NCBI GenBank assembly: GCA_028289405.1
Contig: JANQPP010000052.1
Span: forward strand, 1-37,882
Origin: Pirellulales bacterium
GTDB lineage: Bacteria; Planctomycetota; Planctomycetia; Pirellulales; JANQPP01
DNA length: 37,882 nucleotides
Direction of reading: 5' to 3'
A program made the translations under genes and the position numbers. This document shows positions 9,244 to 18,269 of this stretch, in pieces (position 1 is the stretch's first letter; every line of letters begins with the position of its first letter). The notes under the pieces were generated by a model. That model made no database searches. It saw only the letters and a program-made list of their open reading frames with translations, and was not told where the DNA came from.

Positions 9244-9495
9244 CGCGCTTTGGCGAGCAGGGTAGCGGCATCCTCGCTGTTGCGCCGCCTCGGACGGGAC
9301 ACGAACGTGCGGCTCGCACAAGCCGGTCGGCGAAAGTTGGCCGGTCAACCGTTGCCGCTTTGTGTTGTGGTGACTGCTGGGGTCCTCGCCAGCGGTACGC
9401 ACCAAGCACTAGAATAACGGTTCGCCTCAAGCCGAATTCACGCTGCCGGTTGTTGCCAGGACATCCGCTATTCTGAAATTGGACAGGATCGAACC

Positions 9496-10542
9496 ATGAA
9501 TTTGACGCGGGGGATCGAGTGTCTGACAATCACGATTTTGGTCGTCTGCCTAGCCGGCTGCCTGTCGCAACCAGATCGGGAGGTGGTCGTTTATACGGCT
9601 CTTGATTCCGAATTCTCCGAACCGATCCTCCGGGATTTTACCTCGGAAACCGGCATTGTCGTTCGGCCCAAATTCGACGTGGAATCGACGAAAACGGTGG
9701 GGCTCGCTCAAGCGATCATCGCGGAATCCCGCACGCCGCGCTGCGACGTCTTTTGGAACAATGAAATTTTGAACACGCTCCGCCTGAAAGAGCGGGGACT
9801 GCTTGACGTGTATCAACCGCCGGTAGCCCAAAATTATCCGGCCGTGTTTCGTGACCCCGAGGGGACGTGGCATGGTTTCGCGGGACGGGCACGTATTTTG
9901 ATCGTCAATACGGAGGTCGTTGCAGAAGCCGATTGGCCCAAGTCGATTCGTGATCTGGCGAACCCACGCTGGAAGGGACGCATTGGCATCGCCAAGCCGC
10001 TGTTCGGCACGACAGCCACGCACGCCGCTTGTTTGTTCGCCACCCTGGGGGAGGAAGCCGCGCGGCAGTTTTTCCAAGACCTCAAACAGAACAAAATTCG
10101 CATCGAATCCGGCAACAAGCAAGTCGCTCAGGCGGTGGCGGCGGGCAGCTTGGCTTTTGGGCTCACGGACACCGACGATGCGCTGGTGATGATCGACCGT
10201 GGCCATCCGGTGCGGATCATTTATCCGGACCAGCCCGCCGAAGGAGAAGCCCCGGACGATGCACTGGGAACTCTGTTCATTCCAAACACGCTGTGCATTA
10301 TCAAGAATTGCCGCCACCGTGAAGAAGCGGAGCGGCTCGTGGAATTCTTGCTCCAGCCCAAGATTGAAAAACGCCTCGCGGAGGGGCCCAGCGGCCAAAT
10401 CCCGCTCAATCGAGAGACGGAAGCCGAGTTGCGGGTCGAAACTCCGCAAACCGTGCAGGCCATGCAGGTCGATTTCGCGGAAGCGGCACGGCATTGGGAC
10501 GAGACCGCCGCCTTCATTCGCGAACACTTTGCCGTGGATTAA
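9496..10542 (+). CDS. Extracellular solute-binding lipoprotein, Fe(III) type
   Basis: The protein has 348 residues. It begins with a lipoprotein signal (ITILVVCLAGC, lipidated Cys 22), so it should sit in a membrane facing the periplasm. The mature part starts EVVVYTALDSEFSEPIL, typical of the FbpA/FutA-like ferric-iron group of ABC solute-binding proteins. It continues with conserved stretches such as VIIN-type ILIVNTEVV, RWKGRIGIAKP, SGNKQVAQAVAAGSLAFGLTDTDDA and IPNTLCII. The substrate is inferred from family resemblance only; polyamine or phosphonate binding is possible. No permease or ATPase gene is present on either side, so it must use transport partners elsewhere or serve another role. 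Confidence 0.85.
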   Translation: MNLTRGIECLTITILVVCLAGCLSQPDREVVVYTALDSEFSEPILRDFTSETGIVVRPKFDVESTKTVGLAQAIIAESRTPRCDVFWNNEILNTLRLKERGLLDVYQPPVAQNYPAVFRDPEGTWHGFAGRARILIVNTEVVAEADWPKSIRDLANPRWKGRIGIAKPLFGTTATHAACLFATLGEEAARQFFQDLKQNKIRIESGNKQVAQAVAAGSLAFGLTDTDDALVMIDRGHPVRIIYPDQPAEGEAPDDALGTLFIPNTLCIIKNCRHREEAERLVEFLLQPKIEKRLAEGPSGQIPLNRETEAELRVETPQTVQAMQVDFAEAARHWDETAAFIREHFAVD

Positions 10543-10829
10543 GAGACCACGGACTCTCGATGGTCGCCCCGGCTGATCATGCCACATCTTGTCGGTTGGT
10601 CTTACGCGTCACCGCTCCACTTCGGCCAGCGGATCCAGGAAGGCGCTTTCATCGCCGACCCGGTCTGCATCTTAGATTGCCCTCATCTTTTCGCGAATTG
10701 CGAAGTGGTGGCAAGTTCCTCGACCCCTGACAGCATGTTGTCATAGGGGTTCGTTGCCGGTCGGTTAGTGCATCGCTAACTTGCATGTCTTGTTCAAACT
10801 CCCGCCTTCCTCTCAAAGGAATATCCCAC

Positions 10830-13190
10830 ATGATTGACGTCTCCCGTAAACTGAACCGACATAGTGGAACGCATATTTTGCCCCAGTTGTCGCAAAGATC
10901 TTTTGGTGTGGGACGCCGCTGCGGACTGGAGCCGCTGGAGTCCCGCCGGCTGTTGGCGCTAGCCGTGACGGGCGTGCAACTCAATGGCACCGAGTGGACC
11001 GAAGAAACGCGGGCCTACTTCGCGGACAATGGCTTGGGGGATGGCGCTTTTTCGATTGGTGACGCCGGGCAGCAATCCATTCCCGTGGGCCTGGGCGGGG
11101 CCAATCAGATTTGGGTCACTTTTTCCGAGCCGCTCAATACAACGAATCTGCAAGGCGCCCTGCAAATCGACGGAGCGGAGAACAGCTACCAAATTACCGG
11201 TTTTGAGTACGACGCGGCGACCCGCACCGCCCAGTGGACACTGGTAGAGCCGCTGGGCATCGACTTCCTCACCATTGGGCTCGACGCGTCACAAGTCCGG
11301 AACACGCGGGGCGACATGCTGGACGGCGAGTGGACCAATGGAGAAAGTTCATTCCCCTCGGGAGACGGTGCCAATGGCGGAGATTTCTCCTTCCGGATCA
11401 ACGTCCTCCCCGGCGACACCAACCGGGACGGTCGCGTCAATCTGACCGACTTCACCGCGCTCAAGGACAGCTTTGGTGGCGCCCAGCCCGGCATCGCCGG
11501 CGACGTCAATGGCGACACCGTCGTTGATCTGAACGATTTCAATGGATTGAAGACCAATTTTGGACGGGAGATCGACCCGGGATCCACTTTACTCAGTGCA
11601 TTCGATTTGGGTGTTTTGACCGAACAGCGTCAGTTGGTGAATGAGGTTGGTCCCAGGGTTTTTGGTGGTGATGATCGGATTGACGTCTACAAATTTACTT
11701 TGCTTGATCATCAGTCAATCACGGCGACGCTCAGCGACCGGACGGACTCTATTCGCTTTTGGCTAGTCCATGATCGAAGCGCAAATGGAATCCTCGATCC
11801 CAACGAAACCTTAGAGTTCAATAGGAGTGGCAACAATTCCAACATCCAAGTCGCGGAGGATTTGGTGCCGGGAACCTACTACCTTCAAGTGGTGTCTGGT
11901 TGGGACGATTCGTACACCGACAGCCGAACTTCATACACGCTGACGTTGGCCGGACAGCCCATCGAGGTGACCAACCCATCCGATCCGGGCAGCAGTTTGG
12001 CTACGGCTACGGATTTGAGCGTACTGAATGATGTCGTCACGCGAGTTGACGTTGTCGGGGCCAGCGATCGAGTAGACGTGTATCGGTTTACCCTGGCGAA
12101 CCATCAGTCCGTTACTGCCACACTCAGTGGTCGCACTGAAGATAGCCGTTTTTGGCTCGTGCATGACCGTAACAGCAATGGAATCCTCGATCCCAACGAA
12201 ACCTTAGAGTTCAATAGGAGTGGCAACAGCTCCAACATCCAAGTCGCGGAGGATTTGGTGCCGGGAACCTACTACCTTCAAATTGCTTCTGGTTGGGACG
12301 ATTCGTACACCGACAGCAGTACACGCTATACGCTAACCTTGGCCGGGCAACCCATCGAGGTGACCAACCCATCCGATCCGGGAAGTAGTTTGGCTACGGC
12401 TACGGATTTGAGCGTGTTGAACGGTGTCGTCACACGCGTTGACGTTGTGGGAGGCAGCGATCGAATAGACGTGTATCGGTTTACTCTGGCGAACCATCAG
12501 TCCGTTACTGCCACGCTCAGTGATCGCACCGAAGATAGTCGTCTTTGGCTCGTGCATGACCGTAACAGCAATGGAATCCTCGACCCGAATGAAACCTTAG
12601 AATTCAATAGGAGTGGCAACAGCTCCAACATCCAAGTCGCGGAGGATTTGGTGCCGGGAACCTACTACCTTCAAATTGCTTCTGGCTGGGACGATTCGTA
12701 CACCGACAGCAGTACACGCTATACGCTAACCTTGGCCGGGCAACCCATCGAGGTGACCAACCCATCCGACCCGGGCAGCGGCTTTGCTGTGGCTACGGAT
12801 TTGGGAATTTTGAATGGTGTAATTTCTCGCGTTGATGTTGTAGGAGGTAGTGATCCCGTAGATGTGTATCGTTTTAGCGTGACAGGGTCGCTAGCAATCA
12901 CCGCGACGCTCGCGGAACGTACCGAAGATATACGCCTCTGGTTGGTGCAAGACACAAATGGAAACAGAAGATTCGACAATGGTGAGGCCCGGCAATTCAA
13001 TCGAAGCGGCAATAGTTCAAACGTGCAAGTCACGGATGAATTGGGTACAGGGGTCTATTACCTTTGGGTGGCGTCTGGTTGGGACGATTCGTACACCGAC
13101 AGCAGCACCAAGTACACCCTCACGCTCAGCGGTGTGGCGCAACTCGCCGCGCTCGAGGCGGCGTTCGCGGACTTGGAAACGCTCGAATAG
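10830..13190 (+). CDS. Large dockerin and PPC-repeat surface protein with LEP motif
   Basis: The protein is about 786 residues. The N-terminus carries the planctomycete extracellular motif LEPLESRRLLA (residues 33-43). Residues about 45-190 form an unrecognised beta-rich domain (VTFSEPLNTTNLQGAL...). A type-I dockerin-like pair follows at about 193-245, with calcium loops DTNRDGRVNLTD and DVNGDTVVDLND. Residues about 251-775 are four repeats of 131 residues resembling bacterial pre-peptidase C-terminal (PPC) domains (DVYRFTLANHQSVTATL, WLVHD, GTYYLQIASGWDDSYTDS). Each repeat holds an EF-hand-like loop. ATG 10830 has AAAGGA upstream. The protein is probably exported and calcium-binding. No enzyme domain is present, so an adhesin, matrix or scaffold role is inferred. 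Confidence 0.87.
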   Translation: MIDVSRKLNRHSGTHILPQLSQRSFGVGRRCGLEPLESRRLLALAVTGVQLNGTEWTEETRAYFADNGLGDGAFSIGDAGQQSIPVGLGGANQIWVTFSEPLNTTNLQGALQIDGAENSYQITGFEYDAATRTAQWTLVEPLGIDFLTIGLDASQVRNTRGDMLDGEWTNGESSFPSGDGANGGDFSFRINVLPGDTNRDGRVNLTDFTALKDSFGGAQPGIAGDVNGDTVVDLNDFNGLKTNFGREIDPGSTLLSAFDLGVLTEQRQLVNEVGPRVFGGDDRIDVYKFTLLDHQSITATLSDRTDSIRFWLVHDRSANGILDPNETLEFNRSGNNSNIQVAEDLVPGTYYLQVVSGWDDSYTDSRTSYTLTLAGQPIEVTNPSDPGSSLATATDLSVLNDVVTRVDVVGASDRVDVYRFTLANHQSVTATLSGRTEDSRFWLVHDRNSNGILDPNETLEFNRSGNSSNIQVAEDLVPGTYYLQIASGWDDSYTDSSTRYTLTLAGQPIEVTNPSDPGSSLATATDLSVLNGVVTRVDVVGGSDRIDVYRFTLANHQSVTATLSDRTEDSRLWLVHDRNSNGILDPNETLEFNRSGNSSNIQVAEDLVPGTYYLQIASGWDDSYTDSSTRYTLTLAGQPIEVTNPSDPGSGFAVATDLGILNGVISRVDVVGGSDPVDVYRFSVTGSLAITATLAERTEDIRLWLVQDTNGNRRFDNGEARQFNRSGNSSNVQVTDELGTGVYYLWVASGWDDSYTDSSTKYTLTLSGVAQLAALEAAFADLETLE
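11580..13151 (+). repeat. Four tandem 393-bp coding repeats (PPC-like)
   Basis: Landmarks recur at exact 393-base intervals: GAATCCTCGA at 11788 and 12181 and its variant at 12574, and ATCGAGGTGACC at 11961, 12354 and 12747. The second and third copies are almost identical at the DNA level including synonymous positions, the first is slightly diverged, and the fourth is strongly diverged. This points to a recent duplication or gene conversion within an older repeat array. Confidence 0.92.
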
Positions 13191-13205
13191 TAAGCGGGGC
13201 AAGGC

Positions 13206-13220
13206 GGACCAGGCTGGTCC
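13206..13220. repeat. Palindrome between convergent genes
   Basis: Seven-base arms GGACCAG and CTGGTCC around a single G form a perfect hairpin in the 68-base gap between the convergent dockerin/PPC and SMP-30-like genes. No T-run follows on either strand, so function as a bidirectional terminator is only a possibility. Confidence 0.4.
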
Positions 13221-13258
13221 ACTACCTCTGCTGCATTCCGCGTCTCCCGCAACCTGAG

Positions 13259-14284
13259 TTAGAAGCCGAGGCCCTTGGTGGAGGTGCGGATGCGGCAGAG
13301 GTACATGTCGGCGGTAATGTAGAGCGTCGAGCCGTCCTCGCCCCAGCCGCAGTTGGCGGTCGCTTCGCCGGTGTTCAGTCGGCCCAGCAACGTACCGTCG
13401 GGAGCGAACACATTCACGCCGCCCGGCCCTGTGGCGAAGATATTCCCCTGTTGGTCGACTTTCAGTCCATCGGGTAGTCCCTTCATCTGGCCGACCCAGG
13501 GGGTAGCATCGAAGAACACGCGGCAATTGGCAATCGTGCCGTCCGGCTGCACGTCAAAGGCCCGCCAGATGGCCTGTTCCGGATCGGATTGGGCCACATA
13601 GAGCGTCCTTTCATCCGGGGAAAAGGCGATGCCGTTGGGCCGGGTCATATCGTCGGTCAGCAGCGTCACCTTTCCGTCCACGGCCACGCGGTAGACGCCA
13701 CAAAAATCGAGTTCCCGCGCTGGATCATCGAAGTTGCCTTCCAAGCCGTAGGGCGGGTCCGTGAAGTACAGGTCGCCATTGGATTTGTACACGGCATCGT
13801 TGGGGCTGTTGAACCGTTTGCCGCGATAGTGCCCCGCGAGCGTGGTCTTCGTGCCATCTGGCTCCAGCCGCGCTACTCGGCGATCGCCATGTTCGCAGAG
13901 CACGAGCCGGCCTTCGGCATCGAGCAACAGCCCGTTGGAACCGGGCTCTCCGCCACGGGGACGTTTACCGGAGTAGCCCGAGGGATGCAGGAACACGCTG
14001 ATGCCCTCCCCTTCCTTCCACTTCATCACGCGGTTGGGCGGAATATCCGAGAAGAGCAGATACTCGCCGTCAGCAACCCACACGGGCCCTTCCGCCCAAT
14101 CGAAGCCTTCGGCCAGTCTTTCCATTTTGGCATCACGAGGCACGAGCTGGTCGAAGCGGGGATCGAACCGCTCGATCTTGCCGATCGAGGGATATTCGCC
14201 TTGGGCGGATGTTTCCGTCATCATCGTGAATCCAATCAGCGTGAGGCAAAACGATACAAGAATCCTGCTCTGGTCGTAGTGCAT
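13259..14284 (-). CDS. SMP-30/gluconolactonase/LRE-family secreted protein
   Basis: The protein is about 341 residues with an N-terminal signal-like segment (ILVSFCLTLIGFTMM, cleavage near TSAQG). The six-bladed propeller shows the family signatures: EGPVWVADGEYLLFSDIPPNR, NGLLLDAEGRLVLCEHG, FNSPNDAVYKSNGDLYFTDPPYGL, NGIAFSPDERTLYVAQSD and DGLKVDQQGNIFATGPGGV. The metal ligands expected for this fold (Glu of EGP, Asn of SPND, Asn/Asp of NGIAFSPDE and DGLKVD) are all present. The likely activity is hydrolysis of a sugar lactone in the periplasm. The ATG at 14284 is chosen; a GTG at 14293 is the alternative. It is convergent with the dockerin/PPC gene. Confidence 0.9.
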   Translation of the reverse strand: MHYDQSRILVSFCLTLIGFTMMTETSAQGEYPSIGKIERFDPRFDQLVPRDAKMERLAEGFDWAEGPVWVADGEYLLFSDIPPNRVMKWKEGEGISVFLHPSGYSGKRPRGGEPGSNGLLLDAEGRLVLCEHGDRRVARLEPDGTKTTLAGHYRGKRFNSPNDAVYKSNGDLYFTDPPYGLEGNFDDPARELDFCGVYRVAVDGKVTLLTDDMTRPNGIAFSPDERTLYVAQSDPEQAIWRAFDVQPDGTIANCRVFFDATPWVGQMKGLPDGLKVDQQGNIFATGPGGVNVFAPDGTLLGRLNTGEATANCGWGEDGSTLYITADMYLCRIRTSTKGLGF

Positions 14285-14564
14285 GTCCGTCACCGTGGGT
14301 CTCTGAGGTCCGGCGGGAGAAGTGGGACGAGTGAGCTGGGCGGAAGTGGATTCCGCAGCATTTTCACGCCGCTCATGCTAGCTTGCTTTGGCTAGCTTAT
14401 CAACAAATAACCGCAGGGCCGGGCGGGGAAATGCTTGGCATGGCCGACGTGGCTGGGATATCATCGTAAAAACAGCGAAGCATGGGCCTTCGCCCGCCTG
14501 CCGTGATTTTGATCCGCTCGCTTCCCTCCCTACGTTGCCATTTGCCTTGAAGGAGCATCGTGCC

Positions 14565-15641
14565 ATGCACGAGAAAAATTCATCCCACACGCCCCCTCGT
14601 GCGACGCGGCGCACCTTTTTGCAGGGTCTCGGTACTGCTGCCGTTGCCAGCCAATTCGCTTCACCTTTCGTGCATGCCAGCGACAAAGCCGGCTCACGGT
14701 CGCCCGTCCTCGGTGAAGGCGGCCACCGCTACGAAGCGACGCATGGGTGGGGAGAATTGCCCGATCATATTCAGTGGGGGGATACACACGGCGTCTGCGT
14801 GGATCGAGAGGGCCTGATCTATATCAAGCATCAGTCGGCGGCTCCGGAGCCGATGGATGCGATCGCCGTGTTCGACGCGGAGGGGAGTTTCGTGCGTTCC
14901 TTCGGCCAGGAGTACCACGGTGGCGGGCACGGCATCGATCTACGCCTGGAGGGGAACGAGGAATTCCTCTATCTGTGCGACATCAAAAATCGCATCGTGG
15001 ACAAAACCACGCTCACGGGAGAGCGAGTCTGGCGGCTGGAGTACCCGCGCGAACCGGACGTTTACGCCTCCGTGGACCAGTATCGCCCCACCAACGTGGC
15101 GTTCGCACCGGACGGCGGCTTCTACATTGGGGATGGCTACGGTTCCCACTACATTCACCAATACGATGCGCACGCGAACTGGATCCGCACATGGGGCGGA
15201 GCTGGCGCCGAACCCGGCAAGATGAAAACGCCTCACGGGCTGTGGTGGGACGACCGCCCAGGTCGCGAACCGTCTCTGGTCGTGGCGGACCGCGCCAATG
15301 CCCGGTTGCAGTATTTCTCGCCGGAAGGACAACACCTGGGCTTCTTCGAGGAGGTCAGTTTCCCGGCACATTTCGACATCCGCGGGAGCGACCTGCTTGT
15401 GCCGGATCTGCATGCGCGGGTGACCATTCTCGACGGCCGGAATCAAGTCATCACGCACCTGGGATACGACGCCGAATGGACGCAGCAAGTGCTGCAGGAC
15501 AACCTCCGTAACAAGCCGGAGAAGTGGCAAGCCGGCCGCTTCATCCATCCGCACGATGCCTGCTACGACCACGAAGGGAACATCTTTGTCGTGGAGTGGG
15601 TCCCCATCGGGCGCGTGACCAAATTAAGGCACGTCAGTTAA
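14565..15641 (+). CDS. Tat-exported NHL-type propeller protein
   Basis: The protein is about 358 residues. It begins with a twin-arginine signal (TRRTFLQGLGTAAVASQFAS), so export is probably in folded form through Tat. The rest is a six-bladed propeller of NHL/6-bladed TolB-like type, with repeated units HGVCVDREGLIYIKHQ, VAFAPDGGFYIGDGYGSHYI, PHGLWWDD, LVVADRANARLQYFSPEG and PHDACYDHEGNIFVVEW. No catalytic motif is evident beyond the fold. Its relatives in planctomycetes resemble peptidyl-glycine lyase-like or streptogramin-lyase-like propellers without tested function. The ATG at 14565 follows AAGGAG with a 9-base spacer. It heads a plus-strand run of exported proteins. Confidence 0.87.
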   Translation: MHEKNSSHTPPRATRRTFLQGLGTAAVASQFASPFVHASDKAGSRSPVLGEGGHRYEATHGWGELPDHIQWGDTHGVCVDREGLIYIKHQSAAPEPMDAIAVFDAEGSFVRSFGQEYHGGGHGIDLRLEGNEEFLYLCDIKNRIVDKTTLTGERVWRLEYPREPDVYASVDQYRPTNVAFAPDGGFYIGDGYGSHYIHQYDAHANWIRTWGGAGAEPGKMKTPHGLWWDDRPGREPSLVVADRANARLQYFSPEGQHLGFFEEVSFPAHFDIRGSDLLVPDLHARVTILDGRNQVITHLGYDAEWTQQVLQDNLRNKPEKWQAGRFIHPHDACYDHEGNIFVVEWVPIGRVTKLRHVS

Positions 15642-15773
15642 CGTGATGCGGTGCAATCACCCTAGTCGACGGTCTTTTGGGCAAGCGTCACTCCGATCGT
15701 GAAAACGTGTCTTTTTTCTCTTTTGCCGCTAACTTTATCTTCGTAAATCATGTTGAATTTCAGGAGAACCCCC

Positions 15774-18269
15774 GTGCTGTTGCGATCGAATCTGGCCTGC
15801 TTCGTGTTAAGCATCGCTGGCCTACTGCTGATGACCAGGCCGGCGAAAAGTCAAGAGAGCCAGGCCACTCCCGTCGAGGCGATCCGCGCGCCGCAAGATT
15901 TCGTCGTCGAACTGTTGTATTCAGTTCCCAAGGAACAAGAAGGTTCCTGGGTCAGCATCGCGACCGACCCAACGGGCCGGCTAATTGCCTGCGACCAATA
16001 CGGCAGCCTCTACCGGGTCACGGTGGGCGAAACGCCCGAGGATACGCAAGTCGAGCAATGGGATCTTCCCATTGGCGAAGCGCAGGGGCTGCTGTGGGCA
16101 TATGACAGCTTGTATGTCGTCGTCAATGGGAAAGCAGCGGAGGGGAGCGGCCTCTATCGCGTGGTGGACACGGATGACGATGGGGAACTTGATGAGGTTC
16201 GCTTGCTCAAGCGGCTCAAAGGCGGCGGAGAACATGGCCCGCACGCCGTGCGGCTCGGTCCTGATGGGATGCTTTACGTCATCGCGGGAAATCATACACA
16301 GCCCCCCGAGGGGCTAGCGCCGGATTCACCGCATCGGGAGTGGGCCGAGGATTTGCTTTTGCCGCGTAATCCTGACGGAAACGGCCACGCCACGGGGCGC
16401 ATGGCACCGGCGGGTTGGGTCGCCCGGACCGACCCGGAAGGCAAGGAGTGGACATTCATCTGTAGCGGGTTTCGCAATCCCTACGATTTCGACTTCAATC
16501 CGCATGGTGAAATCTTCGTCTTTGACGCCGACATGGAATGGGATACGGGAACCCCCTGGTACCGGCCCACTCGCGTCAACCATGCCATTTCCGGCGCGGA
16601 ATTCGGCTGGCGGTTTGGCACCGGCAAATGGCCCGACTATTTCCCGGATAGCATGGGTTCCGTCGTCGATATCGGGCTGGGATCTCCCACCGGAGTCGCT
16701 TTCGGCACGGGCGCCGCGTTTCCCGCGAAATATCAGCATGCGTTTTATCTGTGCGACTGGACGTACGGCAAAATCTACGCCGTCCACTTGGAACCAAACG
16801 GCGCGAGTTACACCGGAACTTTCGAGGTGTTCATTAAAGGCAAGCCACTGCCGGTGACCGATATCCTGGTGCATCCCGATGGCGCGCTCTACTTCACCAT
16901 TGGTGGACGGCGGACCCAATCGGGCCTGTACCGCGTGCGGTATGAGGGCAGTGAGTCCACTGAACCCGCACCGCTTCCCAAAAACTCTGAAGCGGCTGCG
17001 GCACGGAAGTTGCGGCGTAAGCTCGAGTCCTTTCATGGCCGCCAAGATCCCGCCGCGGTGGCCACGGCCTGGCCCTATCTGAATAGCACTGACCGAGCGT
17101 TACGCTATGCGGCCCGCATCGCCATCGAACACCAGGCGCGGGACAAGTGGCAAGTGCGTGCTTGGAACGAAAAACGGACCACGGCGGTGATTGAAGCCAT
17201 GGTCGCGTTGGCTCACGCCGGCGAACAGGATGAACAAGCCTTGATCGTCCGCCGCCTGAGCGAACTCGATTTCGCCCAACTTTCCGAAGAGCAACGCTTG
17301 GCCTGGTTGCGGGCATTCGCCTTGGCGTTCATTCGTCAGGTGCCCGACCCGGAAGCCAGAGCGGTCGCGACGGAAAAACTGAATCCTCTGTTTCCCGTTG
17401 AAAGCCAGTTCGTGAACCGGGAACTGTGCCGGCTGTTGATTTACTTGGAAGCACCGGGCATTGTCGAGCGGGCCATGGAACAGCTCAAGGCAGCGCTGAC
17501 GCAAGAGGAACAGTTGTTCTACGCCTTTTTGCTGCGTAATGCCCAAGGCGGTTGGACGCCCGATTTACGCCAAGAATATTTCAGTTGGCTCAATCTGGCC
17601 GAAAACAAATACCGCGGCGGTAACAGCTTCGCGAAGTTCATACAGCAAATCCGCGCCGATGCCGTCGAAAAGCTGGATGATGAACAACGTGAAACCTTGG
17701 AGGACGTTTTGGCCGGCGACCAGACGATTCCCGTGGTGGACGTGCAGACCACTCGACAGTTCATTCATAATTGGCAAATGTCGGACCTGCTGCCGTTGCT
17801 AGACGAGGTTTCCGAGGGTCGGTCCTTTGAACAAGGCAAACTCGCCTATCATGCGGCCCAGTGCCAAAAATGCCATCGTTTCGCGAATGAAGGAGGTAGT
17901 ACCGGTCCTGATTTGACAGGCGCGGGGAACCGTTTCAGCCCACGTGACCTGCTGGAGTCGATTTTGTCGCCCTCCCGCGTGATCTCCGATCAATACAAGG
18001 GTTCCGTCGTCGTGACGAAGGACGGGAACGTCTGGACGGGGCGTGTGATCAACCATGACGAGGACAAGTTGGTGTTACGGACCGATCCATATACCACCCA
18101 CGTGACCGAGGTGGCGGCGAGTAACGTCGAATCGGTGCAGCCATCGACCATTTCCGAGATGCCAGAAGGATTGGTCAACGTGCTTACCACGGAAGAGATC
18201 CTGGACCTGATCGCCTACGTGCGTTCGGGCGGCAAGCCCGACGATGCCGCGTTCCAGAAGGCTCACTGA
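15774..18269 (+). CDS. PVC-type dehydrogenase/cytochrome c fusion
   Basis: The protein is about 831 residues. A signal peptide (LLRSNLACFVLSIAGLLLM...) is followed by a propeller resembling L-sorbosone dehydrogenase and the Pirellula/Verrucomicrobium membrane-bound dehydrogenase domain (TIGR02604-like), including GGGEHGPHAVRLGPDGMLYV, FICSGFRNPYDFDFNPHGE and AISGAEFGWRFGTGKW. A helical HEAT-like linker spans roughly 400-660. The end is a Pirellula/Verrucomicrobium haem-binding domain (TIGR02603-like) with CQKCH at 697-701 and the downstream region STGPDLTGAG...SILSPSRVISDQY. A periplasmic oxidoreductase passing electrons to c-type haem is inferred; the substrate is unknown. The GTG at 15774 has AGGAG 7 bases upstream, better than the ATG at 15750. 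The stop overlaps the next start. Confidence 0.9.
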   Translation: MLLRSNLACFVLSIAGLLLMTRPAKSQESQATPVEAIRAPQDFVVELLYSVPKEQEGSWVSIATDPTGRLIACDQYGSLYRVTVGETPEDTQVEQWDLPIGEAQGLLWAYDSLYVVVNGKAAEGSGLYRVVDTDDDGELDEVRLLKRLKGGGEHGPHAVRLGPDGMLYVIAGNHTQPPEGLAPDSPHREWAEDLLLPRNPDGNGHATGRMAPAGWVARTDPEGKEWTFICSGFRNPYDFDFNPHGEIFVFDADMEWDTGTPWYRPTRVNHAISGAEFGWRFGTGKWPDYFPDSMGSVVDIGLGSPTGVAFGTGAAFPAKYQHAFYLCDWTYGKIYAVHLEPNGASYTGTFEVFIKGKPLPVTDILVHPDGALYFTIGGRRTQSGLYRVRYEGSESTEPAPLPKNSEAAAARKLRRKLESFHGRQDPAAVATAWPYLNSTDRALRYAARIAIEHQARDKWQVRAWNEKRTTAVIEAMVALAHAGEQDEQALIVRRLSELDFAQLSEEQRLAWLRAFALAFIRQVPDPEARAVATEKLNPLFPVESQFVNRELCRLLIYLEAPGIVERAMEQLKAALTQEEQLFYAFLLRNAQGGWTPDLRQEYFSWLNLAENKYRGGNSFAKFIQQIRADAVEKLDDEQRETLEDVLAGDQTIPVVDVQTTRQFIHNWQMSDLLPLLDEVSEGRSFEQGKLAYHAAQCQKCHRFANEGGSTGPDLTGAGNRFSPRDLLESILSPSRVISDQYKGSVVVTKDGNVWTGRVINHDEDKLVLRTDPYTTHVTEVAASNVESVQPSTISEMPEGLVNVLTTEEILDLIAYVRSGGKPDDAAFQKAH

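Noticed and set aside
8937..9476. Open frame overlapping the DedA gene tail and following gap
   Set aside because: Low-complexity Arg/Ser translation and no start signals; treated as a shadow of the DedA gene.
10494..10730. Possible permease fragment after the iron-binding protein
   Set aside because: The translation has no membrane segments and overlaps the binding-protein gene in another frame.
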